A DNA stretch of 64,000 nt from Cavia porcellus (taxonomy: Eukaryota; Chordata; Mammalia; Rodentia; Caviidae), in NCBI RefSeq assembly GCF_034190915.1, contig NW_026947514.1:1881701-1945700 (forward strand), given 5' to 3'. Positions 1-45,163 of the stretch are shown one piece after another. A program made the position numbers and the translations under genes. The notes below the pieces were generated by a model. The model saw only the letters and a list, made by a program, of their open reading frames with translations, did no database searches and was not told the origin of the DNA. Positions within the stretch are counted from its first letter, which is position 1. Each line of letters begins with the position of its first letter.

Positions 1-60
1 ATTATAGAGCAAGAAAGTGTGACTGCGGAGAGGGCAGAGAATGAAATAAGAACAGGTGGA

Positions 61-217
61 AGCTGGGCATGGCAGTGCACACCTGTAATCCCAGCACTCT
101 GGGAAGCAGAGGCAGGAGGATCGCCCATGAGTTGGAGGCCAGCCTTCGCTACAAAGTGAGTTCAAAGGCTAGCCTGAACTACATAATGAAACCCTGTCTC
201 AAAAAGAAAAAGAAAAG
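61..217 (+). repeat. B1-like (7SL-derived) SINE
   Basis: It starts agctgggcatggcag, has taatcccagcactctggga and gaaaccctgtctc, and ends in an A-rich tail. The near-duplicated tacaaagtgagttc section is typical of rodent B1. Confidence 0.85.
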
Positions 218-960
218 AATGAAAGGAATTAGTGCTGGAATGTTCAGAGAACAGAAAAGGTCTTGGAAAACAAACTGGGAATATACAAAGTTCTGTAGAT
301 GGTGAAGAGGAGGAATCCAACAAAGACCACCCTGAGAGGAAGCTCAGGCAGTCAGGGTAACTCCAGAGCCTGCTTAGCAGTGGCCTCTGCTCTGGAGTCA
401 GCCCCGGGAAGCACCCCAGGAACCCCTGCTAGGGAGCGTTTGGCAGATTGCGCAGGGCAATAGATCAGCCTCCTTCCCAGCACATCAGAGCAGGAGCAGG
501 GATGGCAACACCTTGCAGATACATAGGGACAACTATAAAATACTTACATAAAAATATTTTTACACTTGGTCTTAACCAAAAGGATATCATAAAAAATTGT
601 CTTGAAACACTTGTATAAAAGTGGTTATGTGGGATTTTTTTGTTTTTGTATTAAATTTTGTCCTTAAACGGCTAGAGCCCCACAGGTTTAGTTTTAGGTT
701 GGTGTAGGGTAGACACCACAGCTTTTCCGGAACTATCCTAGAATAAGGTGGCTGTCTCAGGTGTTGGGACTAAGGGTATTCCTTTACTCAGAGTGTACTT
801 GTTGTTTCAGGAGACTTAACATTAGACTTGTGTCCAGTCTTACCATCCGAATCTACGTTGTGTCAGGCGATGCAGAGGCATCTTTACAGTAATATTTTCT
901 TCTCTGCTCTGTGCAATCCAGCCAAGGATCACATATTACATCTAGTTGCAGTGTCCTTTT

Positions 961-1066
961 TTCTTTTTCTTTTTTTTTTTTTTAGGGGGAGAGAGTACTG
1001 AGGATTGAACTCAGGATCTTTCGCCTGCCAGGCAGGCGCTTATGCTGCTGAGCCAAATCCCTGGCT
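961..1066 (-). repeat. ID-like tRNA-derived SINE, reversed
   Basis: A T-run is followed by the reverse of the tRNA B box (gattgaactc) and A box (ctgctgagccaaatcc). It is an older, diverged copy. Confidence 0.8.
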
Positions 1067-3394
1067 GCAGTGTCTTTTTAATCCTTTTTAAACTGAAATA
1101 GTTCCTCATTCTTTGTCTTACAGGTCATTGGCACACTTAAAGAATATGATGTGCCTGCTTCTGTAATAGCACATTCCTCAGGTTGAGTGGGAGGCTGTTT
1201 CCTCCTGGTAGATTGGGATCAGGCGTCTCTGGCTAGCATGTGTGTACATGAATGTATCATGTCGTTCTGGGCACTCACACCAAGATGTAGACAGTACCAT
1301 CAGCCCTACAGTGCCGGTGAATTAGATCACCCGATTATGATTGTGTTAGATTTATTTCCTGCTGTGTAATTAGTACTTCTTTCCTTGGGGGGCAGATACT
1401 TTAAGCCAGAATCTTCCTATGAATCTCCTACCTGGTTCAGGTGTCCACAGTCAAGCTCCAGGGGCATCGGCTGGCTGCGACCTGCTGCTATTAGGAAGCC
1501 CCTCTCATGTTTGACTCTGCACCATCTGTGTGGATGCAGGGAGCTTTTTTCCTCTTAGTGCATTATAATTCGTCACTGTCTTGACTGTCTTTGTCCCCAC
1601 ATTGTCCTGTGTTGGCTAGCAGAAGCCCCTCCAGCCGGTCCCGCTTGTGACTTGCCCTCCCTGGGTTTCGCATGAGGATGACCTCAGATTCTGGCGCACC
1701 TTTACCGTGTGTCCTGGATAGGTCATTTCTTTGTGCTGCTCTTGTCCTTCAGCAGGGAGTGGTTTGAATGACCAAGACCTAGGTGCTGGGTGTGCTCCTT
1801 GCAGCAAGGGTACCTTCTGCATAGCTGTCAGAGGACAGGCACAAACAACAGGTGTGTGCACACAAATCAGCATGTGTCTGCACACGTCTCCATGTACAGC
1901 GAGTGAGCTGTGAGTTCACTGGGGGCCCCTCCCATTCCACATTTTGGGTCTCTCCCTGCAAGAGCCTCTGGCTCCTCGTGACATGAGCTCAGCTGCTCAG
2001 ACCTCAGATCTATGGTGTGACCAAGACACTCCGAATTGCCTTGCCCTGCGCTGCCCCAAACTGACCCTTCCACCCCAAGCCCATGCCCCACTCGCCCCTC
2101 CCTGAAGTTTATGTTCACAAGTCCTATGGGCCTGGATGGGTCCATTCTCCTGTCCACATTGCTTCCATGTGGCCAAGTCCCAATGCCTCGCTGAAGGCTC
2201 TGCTGCAGGAAGTGCAGCTAGGAGAGGGGTTGGCCCTCCCTGTTCCGCCCGCTGGCGTCTGCTCTTGTGTTCATGTGTTCTTATTTCTCCCTTCCTATAA
2301 GCTGGGATGCTAAGTTACTAGATGTGTATGCTTTGCATGTTGTATGGCCCAAGTCCTCCCTCATAGGTCATGGAGCTCGGCATTCTGTTTGATGTGTGTG
2401 TAGTGCTCTGTTCAGTGGAAAACCCATGATTACTCGCCAAGCTCCTGGGAGGAGTGGTCCTGAGGTAGATTCCAATGCTCTGTGGTTATAGACGTAACAA
2501 TGGGTACCCTAGTGCTTGAGTGCGGTTGCATTGCTGGTGTAAGCAGTCCAGTGCAAATACAGCTTTATTACAGGGCCCCAATTCCTGAGGGCTCATTGTC
2601 CCTACACCTGTGGGGTGCGTTTGTCCTTGTTGCCTGGCTAACAGTGTTGTGAAGCTCCGAAAGCTTTGCCATCTGACGAATGACAGCAGCACAGTGGCTG
2701 TGGCCTCCTCTACTCTGCACTGGCCTCCACGTGGTTTCCTGTTGACTCACTTTTACAGGATTTCTGCCTCCTTCCCTTCAGTTGCTAGAGAAATCCTTGT
2801 CTGTAATACGTGTTGCAATATTCTTCCCAGTTTCCCATTTGCTTTTTGACTTTGCTGTTGTGGCTTTGTTGCCATGTACATTAAAAGAAAAAATTGTAAT
2901 CTTGTTTATTGGTCTTTTGTTTATTTTTTCTTAATATTTTTGGCTGTTCCTGCTGGAGTTGCTATTTGGTAGTTTGTTTTTTATTCATACAGTTTCATTT
3001 CTTACATAATGGGTCTCCCATCCATTCAGGGTTTGTTGTTTGTGTCTCTGGGGCGGAGCACTGGCCCCAGGGCATTGCACTGCTGGTCTTGCTCCTGTGC
3101 AGCTGAGGAATGGCTCTTGTTCTGCCCTAAGGCAGACCGCCCGCGGGAGGGCCCCTGTGTATGCCTGGCTTTCAGCACCTCTTCACGGTCATGTCTCTGT
3201 CCCTTCGTGCTGCTGTGGGTCCCCTCATCTGTCTTTCTGTGGACCCGTGCTATGCCATGGAGGCCGCGCTATTGGGGCACCTGCTTTTGCTCTTCGTGGC
3301 TGTTTTGTGTTGGATTCTTCTGTTTCAGCTTCTGAGGCTCCAAAAGCCAGGAATTGTTTCTGCTTTTGCTGGTTCTGTTTTGTTTTGTTTTGTG

Positions 3395-3536
3395 TTTGTT
3401 GTTGAGACAGGTTTTGCCACATAGTTGGGACTGGCTTCGAACTCACTGTAGCCCAGGCTGGGCTTCAAATGGAGGTGGTCCTCCTGCCTCAGCCTTCGGA
3501 GTGCGGGGTCTGGAGTGTGTGCGACGACACCTGGCT
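3395..3536 (-). repeat. B1-like SINE, reversed
   Basis: The order is gagacaggttttgcc, gcccaggctgggcttc, cctcctgcctcagcc and acacctggc, which is the reverse complement of a 7SL-derived monomer. Confidence 0.8.
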
Positions 3537-3907
3537 TGTTTTTGTTTTGTAGTTGTGTTGGGCCTCTCTTCTCCCTCTGCTTCTGGAAAGTCCTTGGCTT
3601 AGGGTGAAGTACTCTGCCCTGTGTTTGGGTTGCTCCAGGTCTGGCTGTGGATGTGCGTGGCTTCTCGCAGCCTAGCTTGCATGTCCGTCTCCAGCTGCCT
3701 CCCTTATCTTTTCACACTTCCTCTGTCTTTAGTCCTTTTCACTAGATATTCTCCTTTGGGGCTCTTTGGCTATGTGCAAGCCTCTTGGATACAGACTGTG
3801 TTGTCTCAGTCTTAAGGGAGATTGGCTAGGTGGGAGCTGGACAGGAAAAGCAGTGCCACTGGCTGGGTCAGTGGGGCTTTGGTGACTCACAGTGGTGGCA
3901 GCAATGA

Positions 3908-38237
<34,330 letters not shown>

Positions 38238-39195
38238 CGCCACTGCCCCGCCCCGCCCCACATCAGTGCCAAGAGGAGCTGATCAGTGTCGTCCGAGGAG
38301 ATGTAGAGTCGTCTGTAGATATGAGAAGAATCTTTATATATAAGGACCAGCTGGGCACCACATTCTGTGGCGTGGACCAGATCGCTTGTCTGCACAGCCG
38401 TGAGGCACCATGTTCCGTTTGCACATGAAGGACCACCGCACACCTCACCCCGCACCGCCAGCCTGGCGCCGGCCTCGCCTTTGGAGGGACGTGGCCTCAG
38501 CACCTGTCTCTCTCCTGTTGCTTGAAGCCATTCCCAAGCCCCTAGGAGAATAGGAACAAGTCGTGTGTCACCCCAGTGTCTCGAGGCCTGCAGACAGTAC
38601 AGTGCAGGTTAGCTGTGGGCAGAGGCGAGGACAGTGCAGCCACGTCCCCCTATGGGAGTCCCAGATGCTGCTGCCTCCTGTCACCAAGCCAGTGCATGTC
38701 CCAGCAGACCGGTCCTGCACCTGCTGGCTGAGAAGTGGCCCAAGTTCAAGGAGCTCACAGCAGGCACCTGGTGGGTCCACAGAGTCCCTGACACTCCGCA
38801 CAGGCGGCTGGCCCGCAGCCTGGGGGCACCCTCCTGTATTGAACCCCGCTCTCTCCTGTCCCGCGTCAAGTGGTCAGGTCTGTGGTCCTGTCTCCTGAGG
38901 CGCGTGATTGACTGTGGCAGCAGACACGGCTGTCCCCAGCTCGGGACAGGCTCCTCATCCTCCCACCCAGTTCATGACATGCACTTGGCTGAGGTGGCAC
39001 TGAGGGCCCGTGACACCCGTGGTGTCACACGCGGCCCCGGCCTGCCCCACCTGTCCTTCCCGGCCTGTGTCACAGGCCCCTGCTGGGGGTTCTAGTTTTT
39101 ACTTTTTTAATGTAAGTCTGAGTCTTTGTAATTATTGAATTGTGAGGACATTTTTGAGCAATTTACCTGTCAATAAAGCAGAGATGGAAGTTTTA
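38238..39195 (+). other. CDC42BPB: CDC42BPB 3' untranslated region
   Basis: The roughly 960-nt stretch between the stop codon and the poly(A) signal has no repeats. Its last 100 bases turn AT-rich, as 3' ends commonly do. The exact cleavage site is inferred, 15-25 nt past the AATAAA. Confidence 0.8.
39172..39177 (+). promoter_or_regulatory. CDC42BPB: CDC42BPB polyadenylation signal (AATAAA)
   Basis: This is a canonical hexamer in AT-rich context 935 nt after the stop codon, followed by a GT-rich stretch (gtggttgtgtggtgtgg) at about 39,205 that fits a downstream element. Confidence 0.85.
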
Positions 39196-39199
39196 CAGC

Positions 39200-40665
39200 T
39201 CTCCGTGGTTGTGTGGTGTGGCCTCTGATGTGCATGGGTACTTGGGAGCATCACACAGCAGATGTCGGGCAGGAAAGATGCAGGGGTCAGAGATCACGCA
39301 AAGGGCTGCCCATGTGCACACAGCAGGAGTGGGAACTGGGGGTCTCAGCCCAAGAGTCCAGGCCTCACCCACCCCCCCAGGCCAGCAGGTTGGGCTGTCT
39401 GCCGACGGCTGAGAACCACAGGGGCCCTGGGCAGTGACCAACCTTCCTGGGAGTGTGGCAGAGTTCTGGCATCAGCAGCTACCTGAGGACAGGCAGCCCC
39501 GCCATGGCTCCTGCTGTGGGAGAAATGGCCCTCCACACAACAGAGCTACACCCAGGGCACAGGCCACGCCAGCCACGAGGCCCTGGCTGGCAGAGCCCTG
39601 GGGACCTAGGCCCAGGGTACTCGCACAGCGAGGAGCAACAGGGCAGATGTGGGGCATACCACTCTGGAGTCCTGCTGCAGGGGTTTCCTCATACACTGGA
39701 CACAGCCACCCCAGGGACCCTTCCCAGAGCTTTGGTGGAAAGCCAGTGGCTGCAGAGCCTGTGATGGGCCTGGACCTGCCTGCCTCGACCCTGCTAAGCA
39801 CCCACAGAGCTCAAGGAGCACCGCGCTCCGGCCGTTTTCTTACTTTGAAGACCACCAGTGACCCAAGCTGGCCTAGAACTTGGAGACAGGGCTCACTGTG
39901 TAGTCCAGGTGGCCTCAAACTCCCAGTGATTCTCATGTCTCAGCCTCCCTAGTGCTGGGATTGCAGGCGTGCAACTGGCTGGTTTAGAATTTATGATGCT
40001 CCTGCCACAGCTTCCCAGGTAGCTAAGTTCACAGGTGTGGGCCACCATGCCTGGCTGTCAGCCACTTCCATTTAAGTGCTGGAGATTAAGCCCCAGGTGC
40101 TTCCCTCAGAGCTACACCCTGTCCCTTTATTTTTTGAGACAGGGAATGCCAAGTGGCTAAGTTCCAGGAAGGTGTCAGCAGCAGTTCATGGTACTGCTCC
40201 AGGTGAAAGGCTGGGCTCACACCTGTGATTGTCCTGCCTCAGCCTCCTGGGGTGCTGAGATCACAGGCAGGTACCACTTTGGCCAGCCCTGGCTATTTGC
40301 CATGCTGACAAAGTGGAGAATCCCTGGCCCCGTGAGTGGCAAATTACACCTATAGGCCACAAGTGCCACAGGAAAGCTGAGCGTGAGACAGCCTCCCCAC
40401 AGCCTCAGAACTGGGGTACAGCCACCGATTTGCCCCCCTTGCCCTCCTGTGCCAGGTGACACGGCAGTGTGCTTTGAAACTCTGCCAGCAGGCAGACTGG
40501 CCGCATCTCCTTCCCATCCTGCTGATGCGCATGGCTCTGACACTCAAGCTGCCCGAGCTGCTTGGTATGGGAACCATGGGGAGCCTCACCCCCACTCCCT
40601 TCCCAGCCCCGAGAACCCGGCCCCACAGGCCAGCTGCAGGCTCAGCTGAGCAAGTCTGGAAGGCT
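39200..40665. other. Intergenic gap between converging CDC42BPB and AMN
   Basis: No gene is seen. About 39,868-40,300 is a cluster of reversed 7SL/B1-like and tRNA-like SINE fragments; the rest is unremarkable GC-rich sequence. Confidence 0.7.
39868..40300 (-). repeat. Cluster of reversed SINE fragments
   Basis: At least three pieces: a 7SL-like unit near 39,895-39,981 (gtgctgggattgcaggcgtg), a second ending at gccaccatgcctggctg near 40,057, and a third with cctgcctcagcctcctgggg near 40,232. A tRNA-like remnant (gtgctggagattaagcccca) lies between them. Confidence 0.6.
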
Positions 40666-40685
40666 CATGGCAGTGCAGAAAGCCC

Positions 40686-40691
40686 TTTATT
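40686..40691 (-). promoter_or_regulatory. AMN: AMN polyadenylation signal (AATAAA)
   Basis: The hexamer lies 72 nt past the AMN stop codon on the minus strand, giving a 3'UTR of roughly 100 nt (ending near 40,665). No other candidate is closer. Confidence 0.8.
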
Positions 40692-40763
40692 GGGGTGCCC
40701 TGGGGCACAGGGTGTGAGGCTGCCAGCTTGGGGTCCTGCTGTGCAGGAGGTGGGTGCCGGGAG

Positions 40764-40856
40764 TCAGGCTTCAGTCTCAGCTGCAAACAGCGGGTTCACG
40801 AAGTAGCAGGTGCTGTTGTCTACGTTCAGGGCTAGGCTGGACAGGTGCACTGGGGG
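40764..40856 (-). CDS. AMN: AMN exon 12: second FXNPXF signal and stop
   Basis: The exon has 30 residues plus stop, ending [13 protein letters not shown] then TGA (40764-40766). The FVNPLF signal matches the human tail, where such signals recruit the adaptors DAB2 and ARH. Confidence 0.96.
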   Translation of the reverse strand, partial: PPVHLSSLALNVDNSTCYFVNPLFAAETEA

Positions 40857-43800
40857 CTGCAAAGAGTGGGGGTCACAGGGGAGGGGAGGCAGTGTAGAGG
40901 GCCCCCACCTTGTCCTGAGGAACCCCCACGGCCTCTGCACCCTCACCTGCTTCTCCCAGGTTGCTGCATTGAACGTAGGGTTGGAGAAGCCCTCAGGCTC
41001 CCTGGTGAGCTGGGACTCTGCCTCCAGAGGTCTCCACCTAGGGGGCGGGTGGCAGAGGAGACCAGGTCCACCGGGCTGAGCCCTTCGGCACCGCACAGGC
41101 GCCTAGCTGTGCCCACCCCCATACCTGAGCCAGCCGGGGTATCCCAGCAGCAACGCTGACCCCAGCAGCGCCAGCAGCCCTGCAGCGGCCAAGCCGGCCC
41201 CAAGCCCCCAGCGGGATCCTGGGGAGACCTGCCCCTCCACAGAGCCGCTCTCCAAGGGCGCGCCCGACTCCTGCAGGACCGCAGACAGCACCCCGAGGGC
41301 CGCACCTGCAAGGAGAGGGGCGGGGAGAGCAAGACCCTGGGCCAGGGACTCCAGAGGGGGATGAGGGAGAGGAGGAGGTGGAAACCAGGGACTCCAGAGA
41401 CCCGGGAAAGCGAGGACCCCAGGCCTGAAGATCAGGGACTCCAGAGGGTGGCAGCGGGGACCCCACGCCCGGGGTGGTACCATGCTCTGCGTCCGCTAGC
41501 AGCGCGCGTCCCAGCTGCCCAGCAGCACCACCCGTCCCGGGCGTGGACTCCACCAGCACCACCTGGACGCAGGTGTCCCCGTCGCGCTGCACCTTAGACA
41601 CGGCCGCCTGCAGCTCCCGGTACTGCGGCTGGAGAGGGGACAGGTCGGTCGAGGGTCGCGGATGGGGGCGTCGGGCTAGCTGGGCGGGCTGCATTACCTG
41701 GGCCAGGAAGGTGTCCCGCAGCCGTGCGCGGTACCGCTCCAGGTTGAAGGCGGCCGTGTCGTAGGTCAGCGACACCACGGCTCCTGTGACCAGAGGGCGG
41801 ACTCAGCCACACGAACCGAGCTCGACAGGAAACTGAGGCAGGCTCTCCCCGAGCCCCGCTGTCGGGCGCTCACCGCAGAGGTCGCAGCACTGGCCTTCAG
41901 GCCGCAGAGCATCTCGGCAGGGCGCGGGGGGACAGCGGCCACCCAAGGGATGGAGCAGCGCGGCGCAGACCCACGGCAGCGTCTGGGGTGGGAGAGGCAG
42001 TCAGCGCGGGCCACGGCCGCCGCCCCCACCGCCATCCAGGGACGCTCACCTCCGCGCTGCCGCACTCGCAGCCGGAAGGGTCGGCGCAGGCCTGGGAGCC
42101 CACGCGCAGCTCGCCCGGCCCGTGGAAGCGCAGGCGGCCGGCGCGGGACGCCAGGAAAGCGGCTAGGTCCTCGTCGCGCGTGAACGTCTGCGGGATCAGG
42201 ATTGGGATCAGGATCCGAGTCTCGGCGCTCCGACTCACGTGCCCGGGAGGGGACGCGCCGGCGAGAGGACCCGGCTGCCCGCTCACCTGCCCCAGTGCCG
42301 AGACGCTGCGGACGCGCACCGGGCTGGCGCCGGGGCCCAGCCCCACGCGGAAGGAGGCGTTGGACGGGAAGACGACGTCGTCGTGGACGCAGGGCACGCG
42401 CTCCGCGTCCACGGAGAAGAGGCCGGGCGCCTCGTCACCAGAGCGCCACAGGTGCGGGTCGAGCCAGGAGAAGCGGTCCGGGTTGCGGAAGAACACGGGA
42501 ACCCCTGGGGGCGCGCGTCCCGGAGTCGCCTGGGCTGCCGGAGGGCTTTCCCTATCCCCGCCCACGGCGTGCACGCCCCACGCCCAGGCTGGAGCTCCGC
42601 CTGCGACAAGCCACACCCCCGAGCCGCCCCGCCTCCCGGGCGCACACGAGGCAGATCCCCGGACCCGGCCCGCGCCTCACCGGAGCTGGGGCTGCAGTCA
42701 CTGTGCAGATCTGCGGGCGCAGGGGCGGCGCTGAACCCCGCTCCTGGGGCCAAGACGAGCTCCCCATCCAGCGGCAGAAGCTGCGGGGAGCGCAGGCTGA
42801 GGACCAGGCCGCCCTGCGCCCAGCGGCCCCCGGGGAGGTCGGGGCGGCAGGGAAGAAAGCACAGCCTTGCCGGGCTCGGGGCGGGCATGGCTCGGGCCCC
42901 CAGCTCTGAGCCGGCCCAGGGGATACAGCCTCAGCCTGGCGCACATCGCCTGTGGCAGTCCATCCGGGCCCGGGCCCGAGCAAGCACAGCTTACATCTGC
43001 GCCAGCCCCTGATGACGACGGTGCCCGGGAGGACGGGGAGGGCAGGGAGCGCCCTGCACCCCAGCCCACGGCCTCATCACCACGCAGCCCACGCAGCCCT
43101 GAGGTCGCAGCACTGCGTGCACCACAAAGTCACCAGCAGCCAGAGGCAGGCGCGGCCCGCGATGGGGAGGCACCAGGGTGGCCCTGAATGAAGAGGGGTC
43201 TGTCCCGCTGTGCTGGGGCCAGAGCTCAGGACCGTGGCCCTGAACTGCATCACAGCCCGTTTTAGTTTTAAAAAGCAAAGTTGCCGATCACCCAGGCTGG
43301 GCTCAAACTTGTGATCCTCCTGCCTCAGCTGCCAGAGTGCTAGGCCTATAGAGTTACCACCTTTGCAAAGAATGTGTTTATAAAGTCAGCAGCTGAGAGG
43401 TAGAGCACTTGCCTAGCAAGTGCCTGGCCCTGGGCTTGAGGTCTCCCCAAGGTAATAGTAATAATAGTGATGATAAAAGCACCAAAAGGAAATAGGGATA
43501 AAACATGAAACTGGCAGCACTGGGAGGAGGACAGAAGCCGGGTCAGCACATGGCTGCGGGAAGGAGGCCCAGGACCCAGTAAGGGAACACAGTAAGGAGA
43601 ACCGAGAACGCATACACTGCTACGTAATATTTTCTTTGATGTCAGGAATTGAACTCAGGACCTTGTGCTTGCCAGGCAGGCTCTTATCCTCGGTTAACAT
43701 TTTATACCAAAGACAGCCATGTGGAAATGTCAGGGGGAAAGAATGGATTGTTCCAGAAGAGGAGAAATTCCATTTAGATTCTTTAGCAAGGACAGAGCAT

Positions 43801-45163
43801 GTAAACTGGGTGTGGCAGTGCAGGGCGTCTATCCCAGCTCTCTGGGAAGCTGAGGCAGGAGGATTACAAGTTTGAGCCCAGCCTGAGTAACTAAATAATT
43901 TAGTGAGATCCTGTCTCCAACAAAACCTTTTTAAAAATTTGAGAATGTAGTTCAGTGCAGGGGACCTCAGTTCCATCCACAGTACAGAAAAACAACAACA
44001 ACAAAACAAAACCTCCTGCAGTTTAAACAGGCTTTAAGAAATGGATGGTCGTCAAGCAGGTCTGGATCTCAAGGTGCGGGAAGGAGGGGGGGATGCTAGA
44101 TGGTGTCCAGCAGGCGGCAGTGGAGAGCCACAGCAGACACAGGGGCCTGCAGAAGCTGCTGATGTGACCTTGTCCCCAGGACAAGGAGAGCCAAAATTTG
44201 GAAAAGCTCCCAACAGACTCAGGGCCCCCAGCGGCTCATCTGGATCCACACAGAGTGGACAACATCTTTTAAGATCTGCTACCTTTAAGCCGGGCATAGT
44301 GGCGCACACCTGTTATCTCAGCACTCAGGAGGCTGAGGCAGGAGGTTCACCTCGTTCAAGGCCAGCCTGGGCTACATGGTGAGCCCCTGTCCCAAACCAG
44401 TTCACCATTGCCTTGAACAGGTGCGTGGAGTCCTCTTTAACATGAGAATGGGACAAGGACCCCACGGTTATCACTCTGCCCCTACGCGGAACAGAGATCC
44501 CAGGAGGCCAGGCCATGTGTCCCCAGCCCCACCCCCACCCCAGCCTCACCAGGTCAGCGACCGCATGGCTTCCGCGCACCAGGACCGACATCATCTGCGG
44601 GAGGAAGTGGTCAGCGCCCACGACCCCATCCTGCCCTGCCCTCCCCACCCCGGGATCCCAGGCACCTTGTCTGCCGGGAACTGGATGGTGTCACCCGCAC
44701 ATGGAGTCCGGTTCTGGCTCCAGTTGGTGTCGGTGTCAAAGTCAGTGTTGGAGACCCAGATTTTGTATGCGGCCTGGGCCAGCGCTGAAGAGGCAGAGCG
44801 TGACTGGATGGGGTGCCGTTGTCCTTCCCCTCTGCACCTGGTCCCGCACCCTGGGCACCGGTCTGCCTGTACTGCCCATGCCCACAGGATGCAGCCTGGA
44901 CCCCGCAGCCCCGTGTGCTCCTCGGGTAGTGGAGAGACTGGTGGGTGGCAACCAGGCAGTGGATTTTAAGCCTCCTGGGCACTGGGACACGCGGGGCTGG
45001 GGTGCCGGCTTTCACCAGGACCTCAGAGGAGGGAAACTTGAGGCAGGCTGCCTGCCCCAGGCACCTGGCAGGGCAGGTGGTGTGCTCCCCCAGCCCCGGG
45101 CCCCGGCGACTCTGGCCTACCCCAGAGCTGCAGCCACAGGAGCGCCTGGCCCAGCGACCCCAT
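40764..45163 (-). CDS. AMN: AMN, amnionless (complete, 12 coding exons)
   Basis: Amnionless is a type I membrane protein that pairs with cubilin (cubam). It carries the complex to the apical surface of ileal and proximal-tubule cells for endocytosis of intrinsic factor-B12 and filtered proteins; loss causes Imerslund-Grasbeck syndrome in people and dogs. Twelve exons sum to 1,371 nt, 456 codons plus stop (human 453). In order: a signal peptide (start [14 protein letters not shown]), a mature N-terminus beginning near [10 protein letters not shown], a [13 protein letters not shown] block, a cysteine-rich von Willebrand C-like region, a membrane helix around [17 protein letters not shown], and a short tail with two FXNPXF endocytic signals (FSNPTF and FVNPLF). 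All junctions are GT-AG and keep frame. Most introns are 67-336 bp; only intron 3 (1.8 kb, with SINEs) is large. I infer a functional gene. Confidence 0.96.
40947..41037 (-). CDS. AMN: AMN exon 11: cytoplasmic tail, first FXNPXF signal
   Basis: The exon is 91 nt, residues about 396-426. It encodes [20 protein letters not shown] and then PTF, giving the membrane-proximal FXNPXF endocytosis signal FSNPTF. The acceptor is gccccctag and the donor is gtgagg. Confidence 0.94.
41125..41305 (-). CDS. AMN: AMN exon 10: transmembrane helix
   Basis: The exon is 181 nt, residues about 336-396. A juxtamembrane stretch is followed by a single hydrophobic helix ([20 protein letters not shown]). The exon ends two bases into an Arg codon. 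The acceptor is ccttgcag and the donor is gtatgg. Confidence 0.94.
41481..41628 (-). CDS. AMN: AMN exon 9
   Basis: The exon is 148 nt, residues about 287-336, encoding [20 protein letters not shown] through [16 protein letters not shown] to LLADAEH. The acceptor is ctctccag and the donor is gtacca. Confidence 0.94.
41698..41783 (-). CDS. AMN: AMN exon 8
   Basis: The exon is 86 nt, residues about 258-286, encoding [20 protein letters not shown] and ending RDTFLAQ. The acceptor is gtcacag and the donor is gtaatg. The 69-bp intron that follows is open in this frame. Confidence 0.93.
41874..41982 (-). CDS. AMN: AMN exon 7: cysteine-rich region
   Basis: The exon is 109 nt, residues about 222-258. 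It encodes [20 protein letters not shown] and then the GQCCDLCG end of the von Willebrand C-like cysteine module. The acceptor is accccag and the donor is gtgagc. Confidence 0.95.
42050..42187 (-). CDS. AMN: AMN exon 6
   Basis: The exon has 46 codons in phase 0, residues about 176-221, encoding [20 protein letters not shown] and ending [13 protein letters not shown], where the cysteine-rich region starts. The donor is gtgagc. Confidence 0.96.
42287..42504 (-). CDS. AMN: AMN exon 5
   Basis: The exon is 218 nt, residues about 103-175. It encodes [20 protein letters not shown], then [18 protein letters not shown] and [18 protein letters not shown], the best-conserved extracellular block. The acceptor is gcccccag and the donor is gtgagc. 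Confidence 0.96.
42681..42780 (-). CDS. AMN: AMN exon 4
   Basis: The exon is 100 nt, residues 70-103, opening [20 protein letters not shown] as in the family. Its second half ([12 protein letters not shown]) is poorly conserved. The acceptor is ccccgcag and the donor is gtgagg. Confidence 0.92.
43270..43352 (-). repeat. 7SL-like SINE fragment, reversed
   Basis: It contains cacccaggctgggctcaaac and gatcctcctgcctcagctgc. It lies in AMN intron 3. Confidence 0.55.
43384..43475 (+). repeat. Old ID-like SINE
   Basis: The head cagctgagaggtagagcact with ttgcctagcaagtgc resembles the classical rodent ID rather than the younger TGC-arm subfamily. It ends in (taatag)n-like sequence. Confidence 0.65.
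43628..43692 (-). repeat. ID-like SINE fragment, reversed
   Basis: It contains gtcaggaattgaactcagga and gccaggcaggctcttatcct, in AMN intron 3. Confidence 0.65.
43806..44002 (+). repeat. Composite 7SL + tRNA SINE
   Basis: A left part (actgggtgtggcagtgcagg to agtgagatcctgtctcc) and a right part (gagaatgtagttcagtgcag, ttccatccacagtacag) end in a CAA-rich tail. Confidence 0.68.
44288..44402 (+). repeat. B1-like SINE
   Basis: It contains agccgggcatagtggcgcac, ctcagcactcaggaggctga and ccagcctgggctacatggtg. It ends about 150 bp before AMN exon 3. Confidence 0.8.
44550..44594 (-). CDS. AMN: AMN exon 3
   Basis: This small exon has 15 codons ([15 protein letters not shown]), residues 55-69, flanked by a 71-bp intron on its 5' side and the 1.8-kb intron 3 on its 3' side. 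The acceptor is cccgcag and the donor is gtgagg. Confidence 0.92.
44666..44784 (-). CDS. AMN: AMN exon 2: end of signal peptide and N-terminus
   Basis: The exon is 119 nt, residues 15-54. It encodes [20 protein letters not shown] and then [11 protein letters not shown], with a likely signal-peptidase site after AQA and an N-glycosylation sequon (NWS). The donor is gtgcct. Confidence 0.95.
45121..45163 (-). CDS. AMN: AMN exon 1: start codon and signal peptide
   Basis: The ATG (45161-45163) begins [14 protein letters not shown], a hydrophobic leader that aligns with the human start. The donor reads G|gtaggc. The exon is 43 nt and ends one base into an Ala codon. Confidence 0.92.

Noticed and set aside
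41038..41778. A 246-codon minus-strand frame across AMN exons 8-10
   Set aside because: It reads through short GC-rich introns. Splice sites and the known protein show the true path leaves this frame.
42239..43012. Plus-strand open frames of 235-257 codons over AMN
   Set aside because: The sequence is extremely GC-rich and the frames lie opposite real AMN exons; composition is Arg/Pro/Ala-rich with no recognisable domain.
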